The notes beneath the pieces are model-generated. The model saw nothing but the letters and a program-made list of their open reading frames with translations. It did not search any database and was not told where the DNA came from. From NCBI GenBank assembly GCA_035625025.1, contig DASPQJ010000027.1, forward strand, positions 1 through 52,425: a DNA stretch of 52,425 bases. The letters are read 5' to 3'. Source of the DNA: Bog-793 sp035625025. GTDB lineage: Bacteria; Actinomycetota; Acidimicrobiia; Acidimicrobiales; Bog-793. Of this stretch, positions 42,204-50,204 are shown one piece after another. The position numbers and the translations under genes were made by a program. The first letter of the stretch is position 1. Each line of letters begins with the position of its first letter.

Positions 42204-42464
42204 TTACTTCTTGTAGAGCACGAAGACGAACAGCGCCATGAAGGCGAGGTTGATGAAGTACATCGCCTCGACCAGACCGACGACGATGAACATGATCGTG
42301 AACAGCCGTCCCTGTGCCTCAGGCTGGCGCGCGACTCCGGCGATCGTCTGACTGCCGGCCAGGCCGTCACCGATCGCCGCGCCGATGGCCCCGCCACCGA
42401 GCGCAAGCCCTCCGCCAATGAGCGCGCCGGCAAGCTGGATCGCTTGCTGCGTCGTGTCCGCCAT
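42204..42464 (-). CDS. atpE: ATP synthase c subunit (proton ring)
   Basis: An 86-residue hairpin of two membrane helices: helix 1 with the packed Gly pattern GGGLALGGGAIGAAIGDG, a polar loop VARQPEAQGR, and helix 2 IMFIVVGLVEAMYFINLAFMALFVFVL, where Glu in GLVEAMYF is the ion carrier. The residue after Glu is Ala and helix 1 lacks the Gln of sodium-binding rings, so proton coupling is expected. Loop RQPE contacts gamma/epsilon. The same Glu is the bedaquiline contact in mycobacteria. It lies 36 nt downstream of atpB. Confidence 0.97.
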   Translation of the reverse strand: MADTTQQAIQLAGALIGGGLALGGGAIGAAIGDGLAGSQTIAGVARQPEAQGRLFTIMFIVVGLVEAMYFINLAFMALFVFVLYKK

Positions 42465-42500
42465 TTGCTTCTCCTGTCGTCGGTGGTTGGGGATCCCTGG

Positions 42501-43256
42501 CTACCGCGTTCTCCCCGACTCGAGTTCGGGACTTCCCGCGATTGCCGACTGGAAGTAAAGAATGGTGAGGAGCGAGAAGATGAACGCCTGAATGGGGCCG
42601 ACGAACAGCCCCTCGAACAGCTTCCAGATCACGTCGAGGATCGGGATCGGCGCGATCCACGACGCGGGGAAGAGCCCGGCGATGATGACGAGCAGCAGCG
42701 CCCCCGAGAACATGTTGCCGAAGAGCCGCAAGGCGAGCGTGACCGGCTTGACGAGTTCCTCGATGACGTTGATCGGCAGCAACACCTTGTAAGGGCGCAG
42801 ATAGTGGCCGAGGTAGGCCTTCCATCCCTGTCTGCGGATCCAGGTCACGTGCACGAGGACGATGACGAACACGGCAAGCGCGGCGGTGAAGTTGACGTCC
42901 GCCGCGGGAGCAGGGAGATACTGCGGCGTGTGGCCAGTCGGAATCAATTCGAGCCAGTTGGCAATGAGGATGAACACAAACAGCGTGAACGCGAGCGGAA
43001 CGATCGGCTTGCCAGCATCGCCCATCGACGAGTCGACCTGACGGTCGATGGCCTGCACGATCGCCTCGAAGGCGAGCTGAAGCCTCCCCGGTGCCCCGGA
43101 CGTCGCCTTCGCCCTCAGGTAGAAGCCGATCCCGAGGATGATCGCCGCCGCGACAAGCGTCGACAACACGGTGTCCACGTCGATTGTCAGGCCAAAGATC
43201 TTCCACGTGATGTGCGTACCGATGTTGATCGTCGTCGCGAGCATCCCCCCGGTCAT
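42501..43256 (-). CDS. atpB: ATP synthase a subunit
   Basis: A 251-residue integral membrane stator with several helices. The essential Arg is in KPVTLALRLFGNMFSGALLL, and GLFVGPIQAFIFSLLTILYF is the family C-terminal signature. The N-terminus (ITWKIFGLTIDVDTVLSTLVAAAIILGI) contains the first transmembrane helix. It forms the proton half-channels beside the c ring. The ATG at 43256 overlaps the end of the atpI-like gene by 4 nt (ATGA). Confidence 0.96.
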   Translation of the reverse strand: MTGGMLATTINIGTHITWKIFGLTIDVDTVLSTLVAAAIILGIGFYLRAKATSGAPGRLQLAFEAIVQAIDRQVDSSMGDAGKPIVPLAFTLFVFILIANWLELIPTGHTPQYLPAPAADVNFTAALAVFVIVLVHVTWIRRQGWKAYLGHYLRPYKVLLPINVIEELVKPVTLALRLFGNMFSGALLLVIIAGLFPASWIAPIPILDVIWKLFEGLFVGPIQAFIFSLLTILYFQSAIAGSPELESGRTR

Positions 43257-43681
43257 CGCGCGACTCCCGTCGTCGCGCCCGGTGGCAGGAGCGACCGGAC
43301 CAGGCTCGCCATGTAGAGGAAGTAAAAGACGACAATCCCGCCGGCTGCGCCAAAGCCGAGCTGCACCGACGCAAAGGCGAGCCCGACGACGATCGCCGTC
43401 GTCAGGACGAGGCGTGCCAGCGTGCGCGACGCCACCTGGCGTCGCGGATGTGCCTCGGACCGGGAGCTCAACTTGGCCACGGATCGCGTGAGGAGGCGAA
43501 TGTTCCCCAGACCGAGGCCGAGGCCGACACAGCCTCCGACGCCGACGAGCGGATAACCGAGGACGGCGGAGACGACGAGTGTCGCCACACCGACGACGAT
43601 GCCGCCGTAGACCGTCCGCCGCACGAGATGCGCGACCTCGGGCAACGGCAGTTGCTCAAAAAACGTCGTGAACCGGTCCAT
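43253..43681 (-). CDS. atpI: AtpI-like membrane protein
   Basis: A 142-residue protein with four hydrophobic helices (VYGGIVVGVATLVVSAVLGY, VGVGGCVGLGLGLGNIRLL, LVLTTAIVVGLAFASVQLGF, GGIVVFYFLYMASLV). It lies directly before atpB with a 4-nt overlap, the position of ATP synthase subunit I, which in other bacteria helps assemble the c ring or bring in Mg2+. Sequence similarity in this family is low, so the name rests on position and topology. The start codon lies 52 nt after the 43734-43937 gene. Confidence 0.75.
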   Translation of the reverse strand: MDRFTTFFEQLPLPEVAHLVRRTVYGGIVVGVATLVVSAVLGYPLVGVGGCVGLGLGLGNIRLLTRSVAKLSSRSEAHPRRQVASRTLARLVLTTAIVVGLAFASVQLGFGAAGGIVVFYFLYMASLVRSLLPPGATTGVAR

Positions 43682-43733
43682 TTTCAGCTCGGTGCTGTCG
43701 GGCGCGTCGCTCCGTGGCCGCGCTGCAACGAGG

Positions 43734-43937
43734 TTACAGGTACATCTTGATCTTGAAGTAGATCGCCGCCACGGCGGCGAGCACTCCCAGCGCCAGTCCT
43801 GCGAACGTCACCGCCGGCCCGCCTCCGGTCACCGCCCCGATCCAGTAGCCACCGCCGACACCGACGGCGACGCAGGCTCCGGCCGTCACGCCCATGCCGG
43901 CGAGCTCGACGTACGTCGGGCCCGTCTGCCTTGTCAC
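43734..43937 (-). CDS. Small AtpZ/AtpI-type membrane protein
   Basis: A 67-residue protein with two membrane helices (YVELAGMGVTAGACVAVGVGG and FAGLALGVLAAVAAIYFKI) and the GYWIG link typical of AtpZ/AtpI small proteins. The GTG at 43937 is used; a GGAGG about 12 nt upstream overlaps the end of wecA. It lies between wecA and the atpI-like gene. AtpZ with AtpI has been linked to magnesium or calcium uptake for ATP synthase in other bacteria; this role is only inferred here. Confidence 0.72.
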   Translation of the reverse strand: MTRQTGPTYVELAGMGVTAGACVAVGVGGGYWIGAVTGGGPAVTFAGLALGVLAAVAAIYFKIKMYL

Positions 43938-43944
43938 GCTGCGC

Positions 43945-45336
43945 TTATCCTCCCATTTCGTCGCCTGGGCGGGTAAAACGCGCCGGTGGAGCTGCAGCTC
44001 CAGATTCCTCGTGGCCCGCGGTCTTCGGCCCGCGCTCGCGACGGACCCGACGCGCGACGCGCCGCCGGCGTCGCTTCGGCGAGGCGAGATCCCGTTCACC
44101 CGCCACGGCGACGCCCGCGGCCGTCGACATGACGACCGAGATCGGCTGCTTCCCGGGCACTCCGGCCGGCACGTCTTCAGTTGCCTCGTCCGGAGAGCTG
44201 TCCGCTGCCGCCAGCGGTGTCGGCAAGCCGGCGCCCGGGCGAAACACCGTGTAGAGCACCGCCACGAGGAACACCGCGACGAACGGGACGAAGGCGTTGA
44301 ACCGTAACCCGAAGGTCACAAGCAGGACGAAGATCGAAAACACGGCGGTCCACGCCCACAGGATGAGCACGGCGCGCCGATGGCCGTGGCCGAGCCGGAC
44401 GAGCCGGTGATGGAGATGGCCGAGGTCCCGCTCGGCGAAGGAGGACCCGCGCACCGTCCGTCGCACGATCGCGAACGCCGTGTCGAGAAGCGGCACGCCG
44501 AGGATGAAGATCGGGATGAAAAGGGGAGCGAAGCGGAAGAACGTGAGTCCGGTGACGTCGGTCGCGGCCGTCCCGTTGGCGGTCGTCCGGCCGCCGATCA
44601 CCATCGTCGCCGCCGCCATCAATAGACCGAGGAAGAGCGCCCCGCCGTCACCCATGAACACGCGGGCCGGATGGAAGTTGTGCGGCAAGAAGCCGATGCA
44701 GACGCCGCACGTGATCGCCGCCACCAGCGGACCGAGGTTGTCGGCCGAGAGATTCCCGAGGACCTCGAGGCGTAGCCCGTAGATGCATAGCGTGCCGGCC
44801 GCGATCGCGATGATCCCGGCCGCGAGACCGTCAAGCCCGTCGATGAGGTTCACCGCGTTCGCCATGACGACGACCCAGACCGCCGTCACGAGCGGCAGGA
44901 TCGAAGGCGAGAGAACGAAGATCGTGGGCACGAACGGGATCTTGAAGTAGTACATCGTGACCCCGAGGAACAGCAGAACCATTGCCGCCAGGACCTGGCC
45001 CGCGACCTTCGCCGGCGGCGAGATGTCGCGGATGTCGTCGACCAGCCCGACGACGTAGATGACGAGCGCGGCGAGCACGACCCCGAGCGGCTCGGACGAC
45101 CCTCGGAAGACCGGCCCGAGCGCGCCGAGCTGGGAGGCGACCACCATGGCGGTCGCGAAGCCAAGGAACATCGCCGCGCCACCGATCGTCGGAATGGGCC
45201 CGGCGTGCAGGCGGAGGCTGTCGGGACGGTCGACAGCCCCGAAACGGATGGCAAGGCGCCGGACCGGGAAAGCGAACAGGTACGTCCCGGCCGTCGCCAC
45301 GCCGAAGACGAGCGCGTACTCGCCGTACAGGCCCAC
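43945..45336 (-). CDS. WecA/TagO-type undecaprenyl-phosphate sugar-1-phosphate transferase
   Basis: A 463-residue polytopic enzyme of the MraY/WecA family, which moves a sugar-1-phosphate (usually GlcNAc) to the lipid carrier to start cell-wall polymer synthesis. Motifs: RPDSLRLHAGPIPTIGGAA, VVGLVDDIRD (Mg2+-binding DD), ANAVNLIDGLDGLAAG, PARVFMGDGGALFLGLL and the cytoplasmic HLHHRLVRLGHGHR. The last 120 residues are an Arg-rich, Pro-containing tail (SPKRRRRRVARRVRRERG) not needed for the core. It abuts glyA without a gap. The gene before atpI-atpB is also a WecA (rfe) homologue in mycobacteria. Confidence 0.9.
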   Translation of the reverse strand: MGLYGEYALVFGVATAGTYLFAFPVRRLAIRFGAVDRPDSLRLHAGPIPTIGGAAMFLGFATAMVVASQLGALGPVFRGSSEPLGVVLAALVIYVVGLVDDIRDISPPAKVAGQVLAAMVLLFLGVTMYYFKIPFVPTIFVLSPSILPLVTAVWVVVMANAVNLIDGLDGLAAGIIAIAAGTLCIYGLRLEVLGNLSADNLGPLVAAITCGVCIGFLPHNFHPARVFMGDGGALFLGLLMAAATMVIGGRTTANGTAATDVTGLTFFRFAPLFIPIFILGVPLLDTAFAIVRRTVRGSSFAERDLGHLHHRLVRLGHGHRRAVLILWAWTAVFSIFVLLVTFGLRFNAFVPFVAVFLVAVLYTVFRPGAGLPTPLAAADSSPDEATEDVPAGVPGKQPISVVMSTAAGVAVAGERDLASPKRRRRRVARRVRRERGPKTAGHEESGAAAPPARFTRPGDEMGG

Positions 45337-46653
45337 CTAGGCGGAATCGCCTCCTTTGGGCGGCGCGTCCGACAGGGCACCGAACGAGCGGTAGGGGTCG
45401 AACTGCGCACACATCTGGTGCACTTCGGCGCGTACGCCGTCGAGCACCTTTTCCTCATCACGGTGACGCAGCACCGTCGCGAGCAGCTCGCCGACCCGCG
45501 CCATCTCTCGCTCGCCCATCCCGGCCGTCGTCTCGGCCGCGCTGCCGAGACGCAGGCCGCTCGTCACGAACGGGGACCGGGGGTCGTTGGGGATCTGGTT
45601 CCGGTTGCACGTGATCCCGGTCCGGTCGAGCACGTCCTGGGCCGCCTTGCCGGTGAGCTCGGGATCGAACGACCGCAGGTCGATTATCACCTGGTGGTTT
45701 TCCGTCCCGCCCGCGACGAGACGGAAGCCCTCTTCAGCAAGGGTCGCCGCCAGTGCCGCGGCGTTGAGAAGAACTTGGGCGGCATATTCCTTGAATGACG
45801 GACGCGCCGCCTCGGCGAACGCGACTGCCTTCGCGGCGATGACGTGTTCGAGCGGCCCGCCTTGCAGGCCGGGGAACACCGCCGCGTCAATGACGCGAGC
45901 ACGCTCCTCGCTCGTGAGGATGGCTCCGCCGCGCGGCCCGCGCAGCGTTTTGTGCGTGGTGAGGGTGACGACGTCAGCGACCCCGACGGGGCTCGGGTGC
46001 ATGCCCGCCGCGATCAGTCCCGCCGGGTGCGCGGCGTCGAACATGAAGAGCGCCCCGACCTCGTCGGCGATCTCCCGGAAAGGTGCCGGGTCGATCTGGC
46101 GCGTGTACGCCGTGGTGCCCGCCACAATGAGCTTCGGCCTCTCCCGGCGCGCGAGCTCGGCGATCTGGTCGAGGTCAATCCGCTCCCCCGACCCGTCGGG
46201 CTGCGCGGCGGTCACTCCGTAGGAGACGAAACGGTACAACTTCCCAGTCACGCTGACCGGCGAACCGTGGGTCAGATGACCTCCCTGGTCGAGGCGCATG
46301 GCCAGGATCGTCTCGCCCGGCTCGACGAGCGCGAGGTACACCGCGAGGTTCGCCGGCGCCCCGGCGTGTGGTTGGACGTTGGCGTGCTCCGCCCCGAACA
46401 ACGATTTTGCCCGTTCGCGTGCGAGCTCTTCGACCTCATCCGCGAAGACATTGCCTCCGTAGTACCGACGACCCGGGTAACCCTCGGAGTACTTGTTCGT
46501 CAGCACGGAAGCTGTCGCGGCCAGGACGGCGGGCGACGTGAAGTTCTCGGACGCGATCAGCTGGATCGTGGTCCGCTGTCTTCGGAGCTCGGCGGCGACG
46601 ATGCGCCCGACTTCGGGGTCGGCACCGAGCGCGTCGTCAAAAGGCTCGGTCAC
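45337..46653 (-). CDS. glyA: Serine hydroxymethyltransferase
   Basis: A 438-residue PLP enzyme that interconverts serine and glycine with tetrahydrofolate, linking to the serine genes in this window. Motifs: TIQLIASENFTSPAVL, NKYSEGYPGRRYYGG, GGHLTHGSPVSVTGKLY, FMFDAAHPAGLIAAG and the PLP Lys in VVTLTTHKTLRGPRGG, then VFPGLQGGPLEHVIAAKAVAF. In the phosphate-binding stretch it reads QPHAGAPANLAVY, where most bacteria have QPHSGSQAN; the Ser to Ala change is mild but unusual. The GTG at 46653 overlaps the rpiB stop by 4 nt (GTGA). Confidence 0.96.
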   Translation of the reverse strand: MTEPFDDALGADPEVGRIVAAELRRQRTTIQLIASENFTSPAVLAATASVLTNKYSEGYPGRRYYGGNVFADEVEELARERAKSLFGAEHANVQPHAGAPANLAVYLALVEPGETILAMRLDQGGHLTHGSPVSVTGKLYRFVSYGVTAAQPDGSGERIDLDQIAELARRERPKLIVAGTTAYTRQIDPAPFREIADEVGALFMFDAAHPAGLIAAGMHPSPVGVADVVTLTTHKTLRGPRGGAILTSEERARVIDAAVFPGLQGGPLEHVIAAKAVAFAEAARPSFKEYAAQVLLNAAALAATLAEEGFRLVAGGTENHQVIIDLRSFDPELTGKAAQDVLDRTGITCNRNQIPNDPRSPFVTSGLRLGSAAETTAGMGEREMARVGELLATVLRHRDEEKVLDGVRAEVHQMCAQFDPYRSFGALSDAPPKGGDSA

Positions 46654-47093
46654 TGGCTCTCTTCGAGGCGCGTGATCTTCTCGATCCGGGGAATGTGGCG
46701 CCCACCAGCAAAGGAAGACCCCAGGAACGCGTCCAGCGCGTTGGTGGCGACCACGGACCCGATAAGCCAGGCACCGAAGCAGACGACGTTGGCGTTGTTG
46801 TGCTCCACCGCGAGGCGCGCCGACGTGACGTCATGAACGACAGCGGCACGCACGCCGTGGATCTTGTTCGCCGCGATCGCGATGCCCATGCCGGTCCCGC
46901 AGACGCACACGCCGAAGTCGGCATCGCCGGCGACGACCGCCCGGCCGACCGCCGCCGCGAAATCCGGGTAGTCGACCGCTGATTCGTCATGGGTGCCGAG
47001 ATCGACAACCTCATGACCGCCTTCGGTGAGGTGCCCCCCGAGGAGGTCCTTCAAATGGAGGCCCGCGTGGTCCGAGCCGAGGACGATGTGCAT
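46650..47093 (-). CDS. rpiB: Ribose-5-phosphate isomerase B
   Basis: A 147-residue RpiB/LacAB-family isomerase of ribose-5-phosphate and ribulose-5-phosphate. The start MHIVLGSDHAGLHLKDLL, VVDLGTHDESAVDYPDFA, the active Cys in GVCVCGTGMGIAIAANKI and HNNANVVCFGAWLIG are diagnostic. The ATG at 47093 has no ribosome site and lies 8 nt after a TAGACT -10 box, so this is probably the leaderless first gene of rpiB-glyA-wecA-atp. It overlaps glyA by 4 nt. A longer frame upstream was rejected for lack of homology. Confidence 0.95.
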   Translation of the reverse strand: MHIVLGSDHAGLHLKDLLGGHLTEGGHEVVDLGTHDESAVDYPDFAAAVGRAVVAGDADFGVCVCGTGMGIAIAANKIHGVRAAVVHDVTSARLAVEHNNANVVCFGAWLIGSVVATNALDAFLGSSFAGGRHIPRIEKITRLEESQ

Positions 47094-47101
47094 GCCCGTG
47101 C

Positions 47102-47107
47102 AGTCTA
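47102..47107 (-). promoter_or_regulatory. -10 box before rpiB
   Basis: TAGACT on the minus strand, 8 nt before the rpiB ATG. It would start the message at the first codon and drive rpiB-glyA-wecA and possibly the whole atp operon. No good -35 is seen at 16-18 nt. Confidence 0.45.
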
Positions 47108-47234
47108 CGCGGACCGCGGGCTCGGCTTCCCCGCAACGATCGGTGGAGCGCGGCGCTCTCCCGATCATCGCATCCGCCTTGCGGCCGAGTTTCCAGCGCG
47201 GCGTGGCACCGCCGCGGGGTCGCGGAGCCACGTC

Positions 47235-47269
47235 TGCCGCCCGAGCTCGCCATGTCGCCGAGCTCGGGC
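47235..47269 (-). terminator. 13-bp perfect inverted repeat between tsaC and rpiB
   Basis: CCGCCCGAGCTCG and CGAGCTCGGGCGG are exact inverted copies with a 9-nt loop, 80 nt past the tsaC stop and about 140 nt before rpiB. There is no T run; such stems often end transcription in Actinobacteria. It would separate the rho-side genes from the rpiB-atp unit. The rest of the 47094-47348 gap holds only the rpiB -10 box. Confidence 0.55.
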
Positions 47270-47348
47270 GGCGCCGGTGTCCGAGCGGCACAGCGTCTCG
47301 CGCCCTACTCGCTTCGCGGAATTCCTGCGCGGTCCTGACCCGGACCGC

Positions 47349-47969
47349 TCAGCGCCGTGGCCGCCCGTCGAGCGCGGCTATGACTTCGGCGAATGGAATT
47401 GCTCCCTCCCGCACGCAGCGCGGCGTGGCCTCGACGATGGAGACGACCGTCGACGGCTGGCCGTCACGCACCCCGCCGTCCAACACGGTGCCGACGTCGG
47501 CGTCGAAAGTCGAACGGAGTTCGACCGCGGTCCTCGCCGGAGGGTCTCCGTGGCGGTTGGCGCTCGTCACCGCGAGCGGTCCGACTCGCCGGCACAACGC
47601 CCGGATGACGTCGTCGTCCGGGCTGCGCACACCGACCGTCGCCGGATCACCGCCGAGATCGGGCTCCGTGTCCCGTCCCCGACGGAGGGCGACGGTGAGC
47701 GCGCCCGGCCAGAAGTGATCGGCGAGGACGGTCAGCCGGGGATCGGCGCCACCAGCGACGTCCTCCGCCTGGGCGAGATCGGCGACAAGGACCGGGATGG
47801 CCAGATCGCGGGGCCTTCCCTTGAGGTGAAAGAGCAGGTCGACCGCGGTGGGCTGGGACAGGCGAGCGGCGAGCCCGTAGACGGTGTCGGTCGGGAGCCC
47901 GACGACCTCGCCGCGCTCGAGCGCCCGGACGAGATCACCGACGGAGATCGATTTGCGGTCCGGGGTCAC
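47349..47969 (-). CDS. tsaC: Threonylcarbamoyl-AMP synthase (YrdC/Sua5 domain)
   Basis: A 206-residue YrdC-domain enzyme that makes threonylcarbamoyl-AMP for the t6A37 tRNA modification. GEVVGLPTDTVYGLAARLSQ, LFHLKGRPRDLAIPVLVADL, FWPGALTVALRRG, VGVRSPDDDVIRALC and PLAVTSANRHGDPPA are the family motifs. No long Sua5 C-terminal domain, so it is the short TsaC form. It starts at GTG 47969, overlapping the prmC stop by 4 nt (GTGA). The prfA-prmC-tsaC order is the standard one in Actinobacteria. Confidence 0.94.
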   Translation of the reverse strand: MTPDRKSISVGDLVRALERGEVVGLPTDTVYGLAARLSQPTAVDLLFHLKGRPRDLAIPVLVADLAQAEDVAGGADPRLTVLADHFWPGALTVALRRGRDTEPDLGGDPATVGVRSPDDDVIRALCRRVGPLAVTSANRHGDPPARTAVELRSTFDADVGTVLDGGVRDGQPSTVVSIVEATPRCVREGAIPFAEVIAALDGRPRR

Positions 47970-48871
47970 CAGCGAACCACCACGACGCGGTCCCGGCCGG
48001 CGAGGTCGCGTCGGACTTCGACGTCTCTCGCGCCGCACTCGAAGGCGAACGCGACCGCACCAGGCGCCTGGTTCGGCGCGATCTCGACGACGACGGCCGC
48101 GTCGCGCGCTAGCCAGGCAGATGCCCCTCGCAGGATCTTCTCGATTGCTTCGCGTCCCGTCTCGCCGGCGACGAGTGCCTCGGGGGGGTCGAAATCCCGC
48201 ACGACCGGGTCGAGGTCGTACCACTCAGACGCCGCGATGTACGGCGGGTTCGCGACGACAAGGTCGACCCTCCCAGCGATCGAGGGGTCGAGCGCCGCGT
48301 ACCAGTCGCCGAGGCGGAACTCGACTCGGTTTGCCTGGTTACGGGCGAGCCGCGCTCGATTCACCCCCGCGACCTCGAGCGCCCGAACCGAACAGTCGGT
48401 CGCGACGACGGAGACCGAGTCCAGCTCCGCGACGAGCGAGCAGGCGATCGCCCCCGAACCTGTTCCCAGCTCGACGACGAGAGCCGGCTCACCGAAAGAC
48501 CGCCGACGGGTGAGTTCGGCCAACGCCACCTCGACCGTGAACTCGGTTTCGGGTCGCGGCACGAGGGCGCGCCCGTCGACGAAAAGGTCCAGACGGCGGA
48601 ATCCCCAGTGTCCGACGACGTGCTGGAGCGGTGCGCCACGGCTTCTCCTTTCGACGAGGGCCTGAAAACGCGCCCGGTCCGAGGCCCGGGGGACCGTGTC
48701 CAGGGCGAGCACGAGCTCGGTTCGCGACACGTGGGCGGCTTCCTCCGCGAGGACGAATGCCTCGTTCGCGTCACCGAGGCTCGCTCGCGCCGTGCGCAAC
48801 AGGTCGCGCCACGGCGAAGTCTCAGCCGGTCGCGCCGAGCTGCTGGGATCGTTCGTCCGTGAGGAGCGCAT
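47966..48871 (-). CDS. prmC: Release factor glutamine methyltransferase
   Basis: A 301-residue SAM enzyme that methylates the Gln of the GGQ motif in release factors. The helical N-domain (WRDLLRTARASLGDANEAF) is followed by the Rossmann fold with VVELGTGSGAIACSLV and the catalytic VDLVVANPPYIAASEWYDL. PLQHVVGHWGFRRLDLFVDGRALVPRPETE is typical. The start is uncertain: the ATG at 48871 gives a 50-nt overlap with prfA, and an ATG at 48883 is also possible. It follows its substrate gene prfA. Confidence 0.93.
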   Translation of the reverse strand: MRSSRTNDPSSSARPAETSPWRDLLRTARASLGDANEAFVLAEEAAHVSRTELVLALDTVPRASDRARFQALVERRSRGAPLQHVVGHWGFRRLDLFVDGRALVPRPETEFTVEVALAELTRRRSFGEPALVVELGTGSGAIACSLVAELDSVSVVATDCSVRALEVAGVNRARLARNQANRVEFRLGDWYAALDPSIAGRVDLVVANPPYIAASEWYDLDPVVRDFDPPEALVAGETGREAIEKILRGASAWLARDAAVVVEIAPNQAPGAVAFAFECGARDVEVRRDLAGRDRVVVVRW

Positions 48872-49892
48872 CGGCGAGTTCATCGAGATCACCCTGCAGG
48901 ATGCGGTCGAGCTTGTGGAGTGTGAGACCGACACGGTGATCGGTGACGCGGTTCTCCTTGTAATTGTACGTGCGGATCTTGTCGGCGCGGCCGCCGCCTT
49001 TCACCTGCTCGCGCCGCTCGCGGGAGAGTTCCGCTTCGACCCGGTCGCGTTCGAGCCTGGCGAGGCGCGCCCGCAGGACCTGCATGGCCTTGGCGCGGTT
49101 CTGGATCTGGCTCTTCTCGTCCTGCATCGCGACGACGAGACCGGTCGGCACGTGAGTGATTCGCACCGCCGAGTCCGTCGTGTTCACCGACTGTCCACCG
49201 GGCCCGGTCGAGCGGTACACGTCGATCCGGAGGTCCGCCGGGTCGATCTCCACCTCGACTTCGTCCGCCTCCGGGAGGACCACGACGGCGGCCGACGAGG
49301 TGTGGACCCGGCCTTGGGACTCGGTCACCGGTACGCGCTGGACGCGATGGGTGCCCCCCTCGTGCTTGAGTCGCCGCCAGGCGTCAGGGCCCTTCACGAG
49401 GAACGTCACCTCGTCGATGCCTCCTAGGTCGGATGCCTGCAGGTTCAGGACCTCGATTCGCCAGTGCCGCCGGTCCGCGTAGCGGAGGTACATGTCGTAG
49501 AGGTCCCTCGCGAACAGGTTCGCCTCGTCGCCGCCTTCCGCCCCGCGGATCGTGACGATGACGTTCCGGCCGTCGTTCTCGTCGCGTGGCACGAGCAGGC
49601 GGCCGAGCTCCGCCTCGAGCTGAGCGGCGTGCTGCTCCGCCTCCGCGAGCTGCGACTTGGCGAGTTCGCGCTCGCCGGACGGGGCGTCATCGACCATCTC
49701 GCGCGCCGCGGCGACGTCGCTCTGGGCACCACGCAGGGCGCGGATTGTCCTCACGACAGGTTCGAGCGCCTTGAGGCGACGCGAGTACTCGCGGAGGCCC
49801 TTGCGATCTCCGGCGATGTCGGGCCCGGACAGCTGGGCGAGGACGTTTTCGTACTCGCGCTCAAGTTCCGCGAATCGATCGACCTCTCGCAC
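48822..49892 (-). CDS. prfA: Peptide chain release factor 1
   Basis: A 356-residue class I release factor that reads UAA and UAG. The GGQ motif is Gly232-Gly233-Gln234 in YRSTGPGGQSVNTTDSAVRITH; the codon-reading region has RVPVTESQGRVHTSSA with the PxT-type tripeptide of RF1. The final part NYKENRVTDHRVGLTLHKLDRIL is conserved. Starts at GTG 49892; there is no ribosome site, and a TAGCCT -10 box ends 6 nt upstream, so a leaderless start is possible. Overlaps prmC, whose product methylates Gln234. Confidence 0.97.
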   Translation of the reverse strand: MREVDRFAELEREYENVLAQLSGPDIAGDRKGLREYSRRLKALEPVVRTIRALRGAQSDVAAAREMVDDAPSGERELAKSQLAEAEQHAAQLEAELGRLLVPRDENDGRNVIVTIRGAEGGDEANLFARDLYDMYLRYADRRHWRIEVLNLQASDLGGIDEVTFLVKGPDAWRRLKHEGGTHRVQRVPVTESQGRVHTSSAAVVVLPEADEVEVEIDPADLRIDVYRSTGPGGQSVNTTDSAVRITHVPTGLVVAMQDEKSQIQNRAKAMQVLRARLARLERDRVEAELSRERREQVKGGGRADKIRTYNYKENRVTDHRVGLTLHKLDRILQGDLDELADALLTDERSQQLGATG

Positions 49893-49898
49893 GTTCCA

Positions 49899-49904
49899 AG
49901 GCTA
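49899..49904 (-). promoter_or_regulatory. Possible -10 box of prfA
   Basis: TAGCCT on the minus strand, 6 nt before the prfA GTG, in the 50-nt gap after rpmE. A 6-nt spacing is slightly short for a start exactly at the GTG; no -35 is clear. Weak alone but consistent with the other leaderless candidates. Confidence 0.3.
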
Positions 49905-49942
49905 CCCGCAGGTCGGCGACGGTCTCCGGCCGACCCGGTGGT

Positions 49943-50158
49943 TCAGCCGCGCCTCTTGGTCCGCCGGCCGTAACGGCGTTCGAAGCGCTCGACACGACCG
50001 CCGGTGTCGACGAGCTTCTGCTTGCCCGTATAAAAGGGGTGACACTCGTTGCAGAGCTCGACGTGCAACTCCGCCTTCGTCGAACGCGTCGTGAACGTGT
50101 TCCCGCAGGAACACCGCACCGTTGTCGTGACGTAGCTCGGATGGATGTCGGCCTTCAT
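49943..50158 (-). CDS. rpmE: 50S ribosomal protein L31, zinc-binding type
   Basis: A 71-residue L31. MKADIHPSYVTTTVRCSCGNTF gives the first cysteines and VELCNECHPFYTGKQK the second pair (CxC and CxxC), so it is the zinc-holding form rather than the zinc-free paralogue used in zinc shortage. The basic tail RRYGRRTKRRG binds rRNA. GAGGGAG lies 5-9 nt before the ATG. It lies between rho and prfA, the usual actinobacterial order. Confidence 0.97.
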   Translation of the reverse strand: MKADIHPSYVTTTVRCSCGNTFTTRSTKAELHVELCNECHPFYTGKQKLVDTGGRVERFERRYGRRTKRRG

Positions 50159-50204
50159 GGCTCCCTCATGCTAGCGGCGGCGCGACCCGCCCCCACCCGG
50201 TCTT

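Noticed and set aside
46650..47291. Longer RpiB start at 47291
   Set aside because: The extra 66 residues are Arg/Pro-rich, show no similarity and would cross the 13-bp hairpin; the TAGACT box just before 47093 supports the short start.
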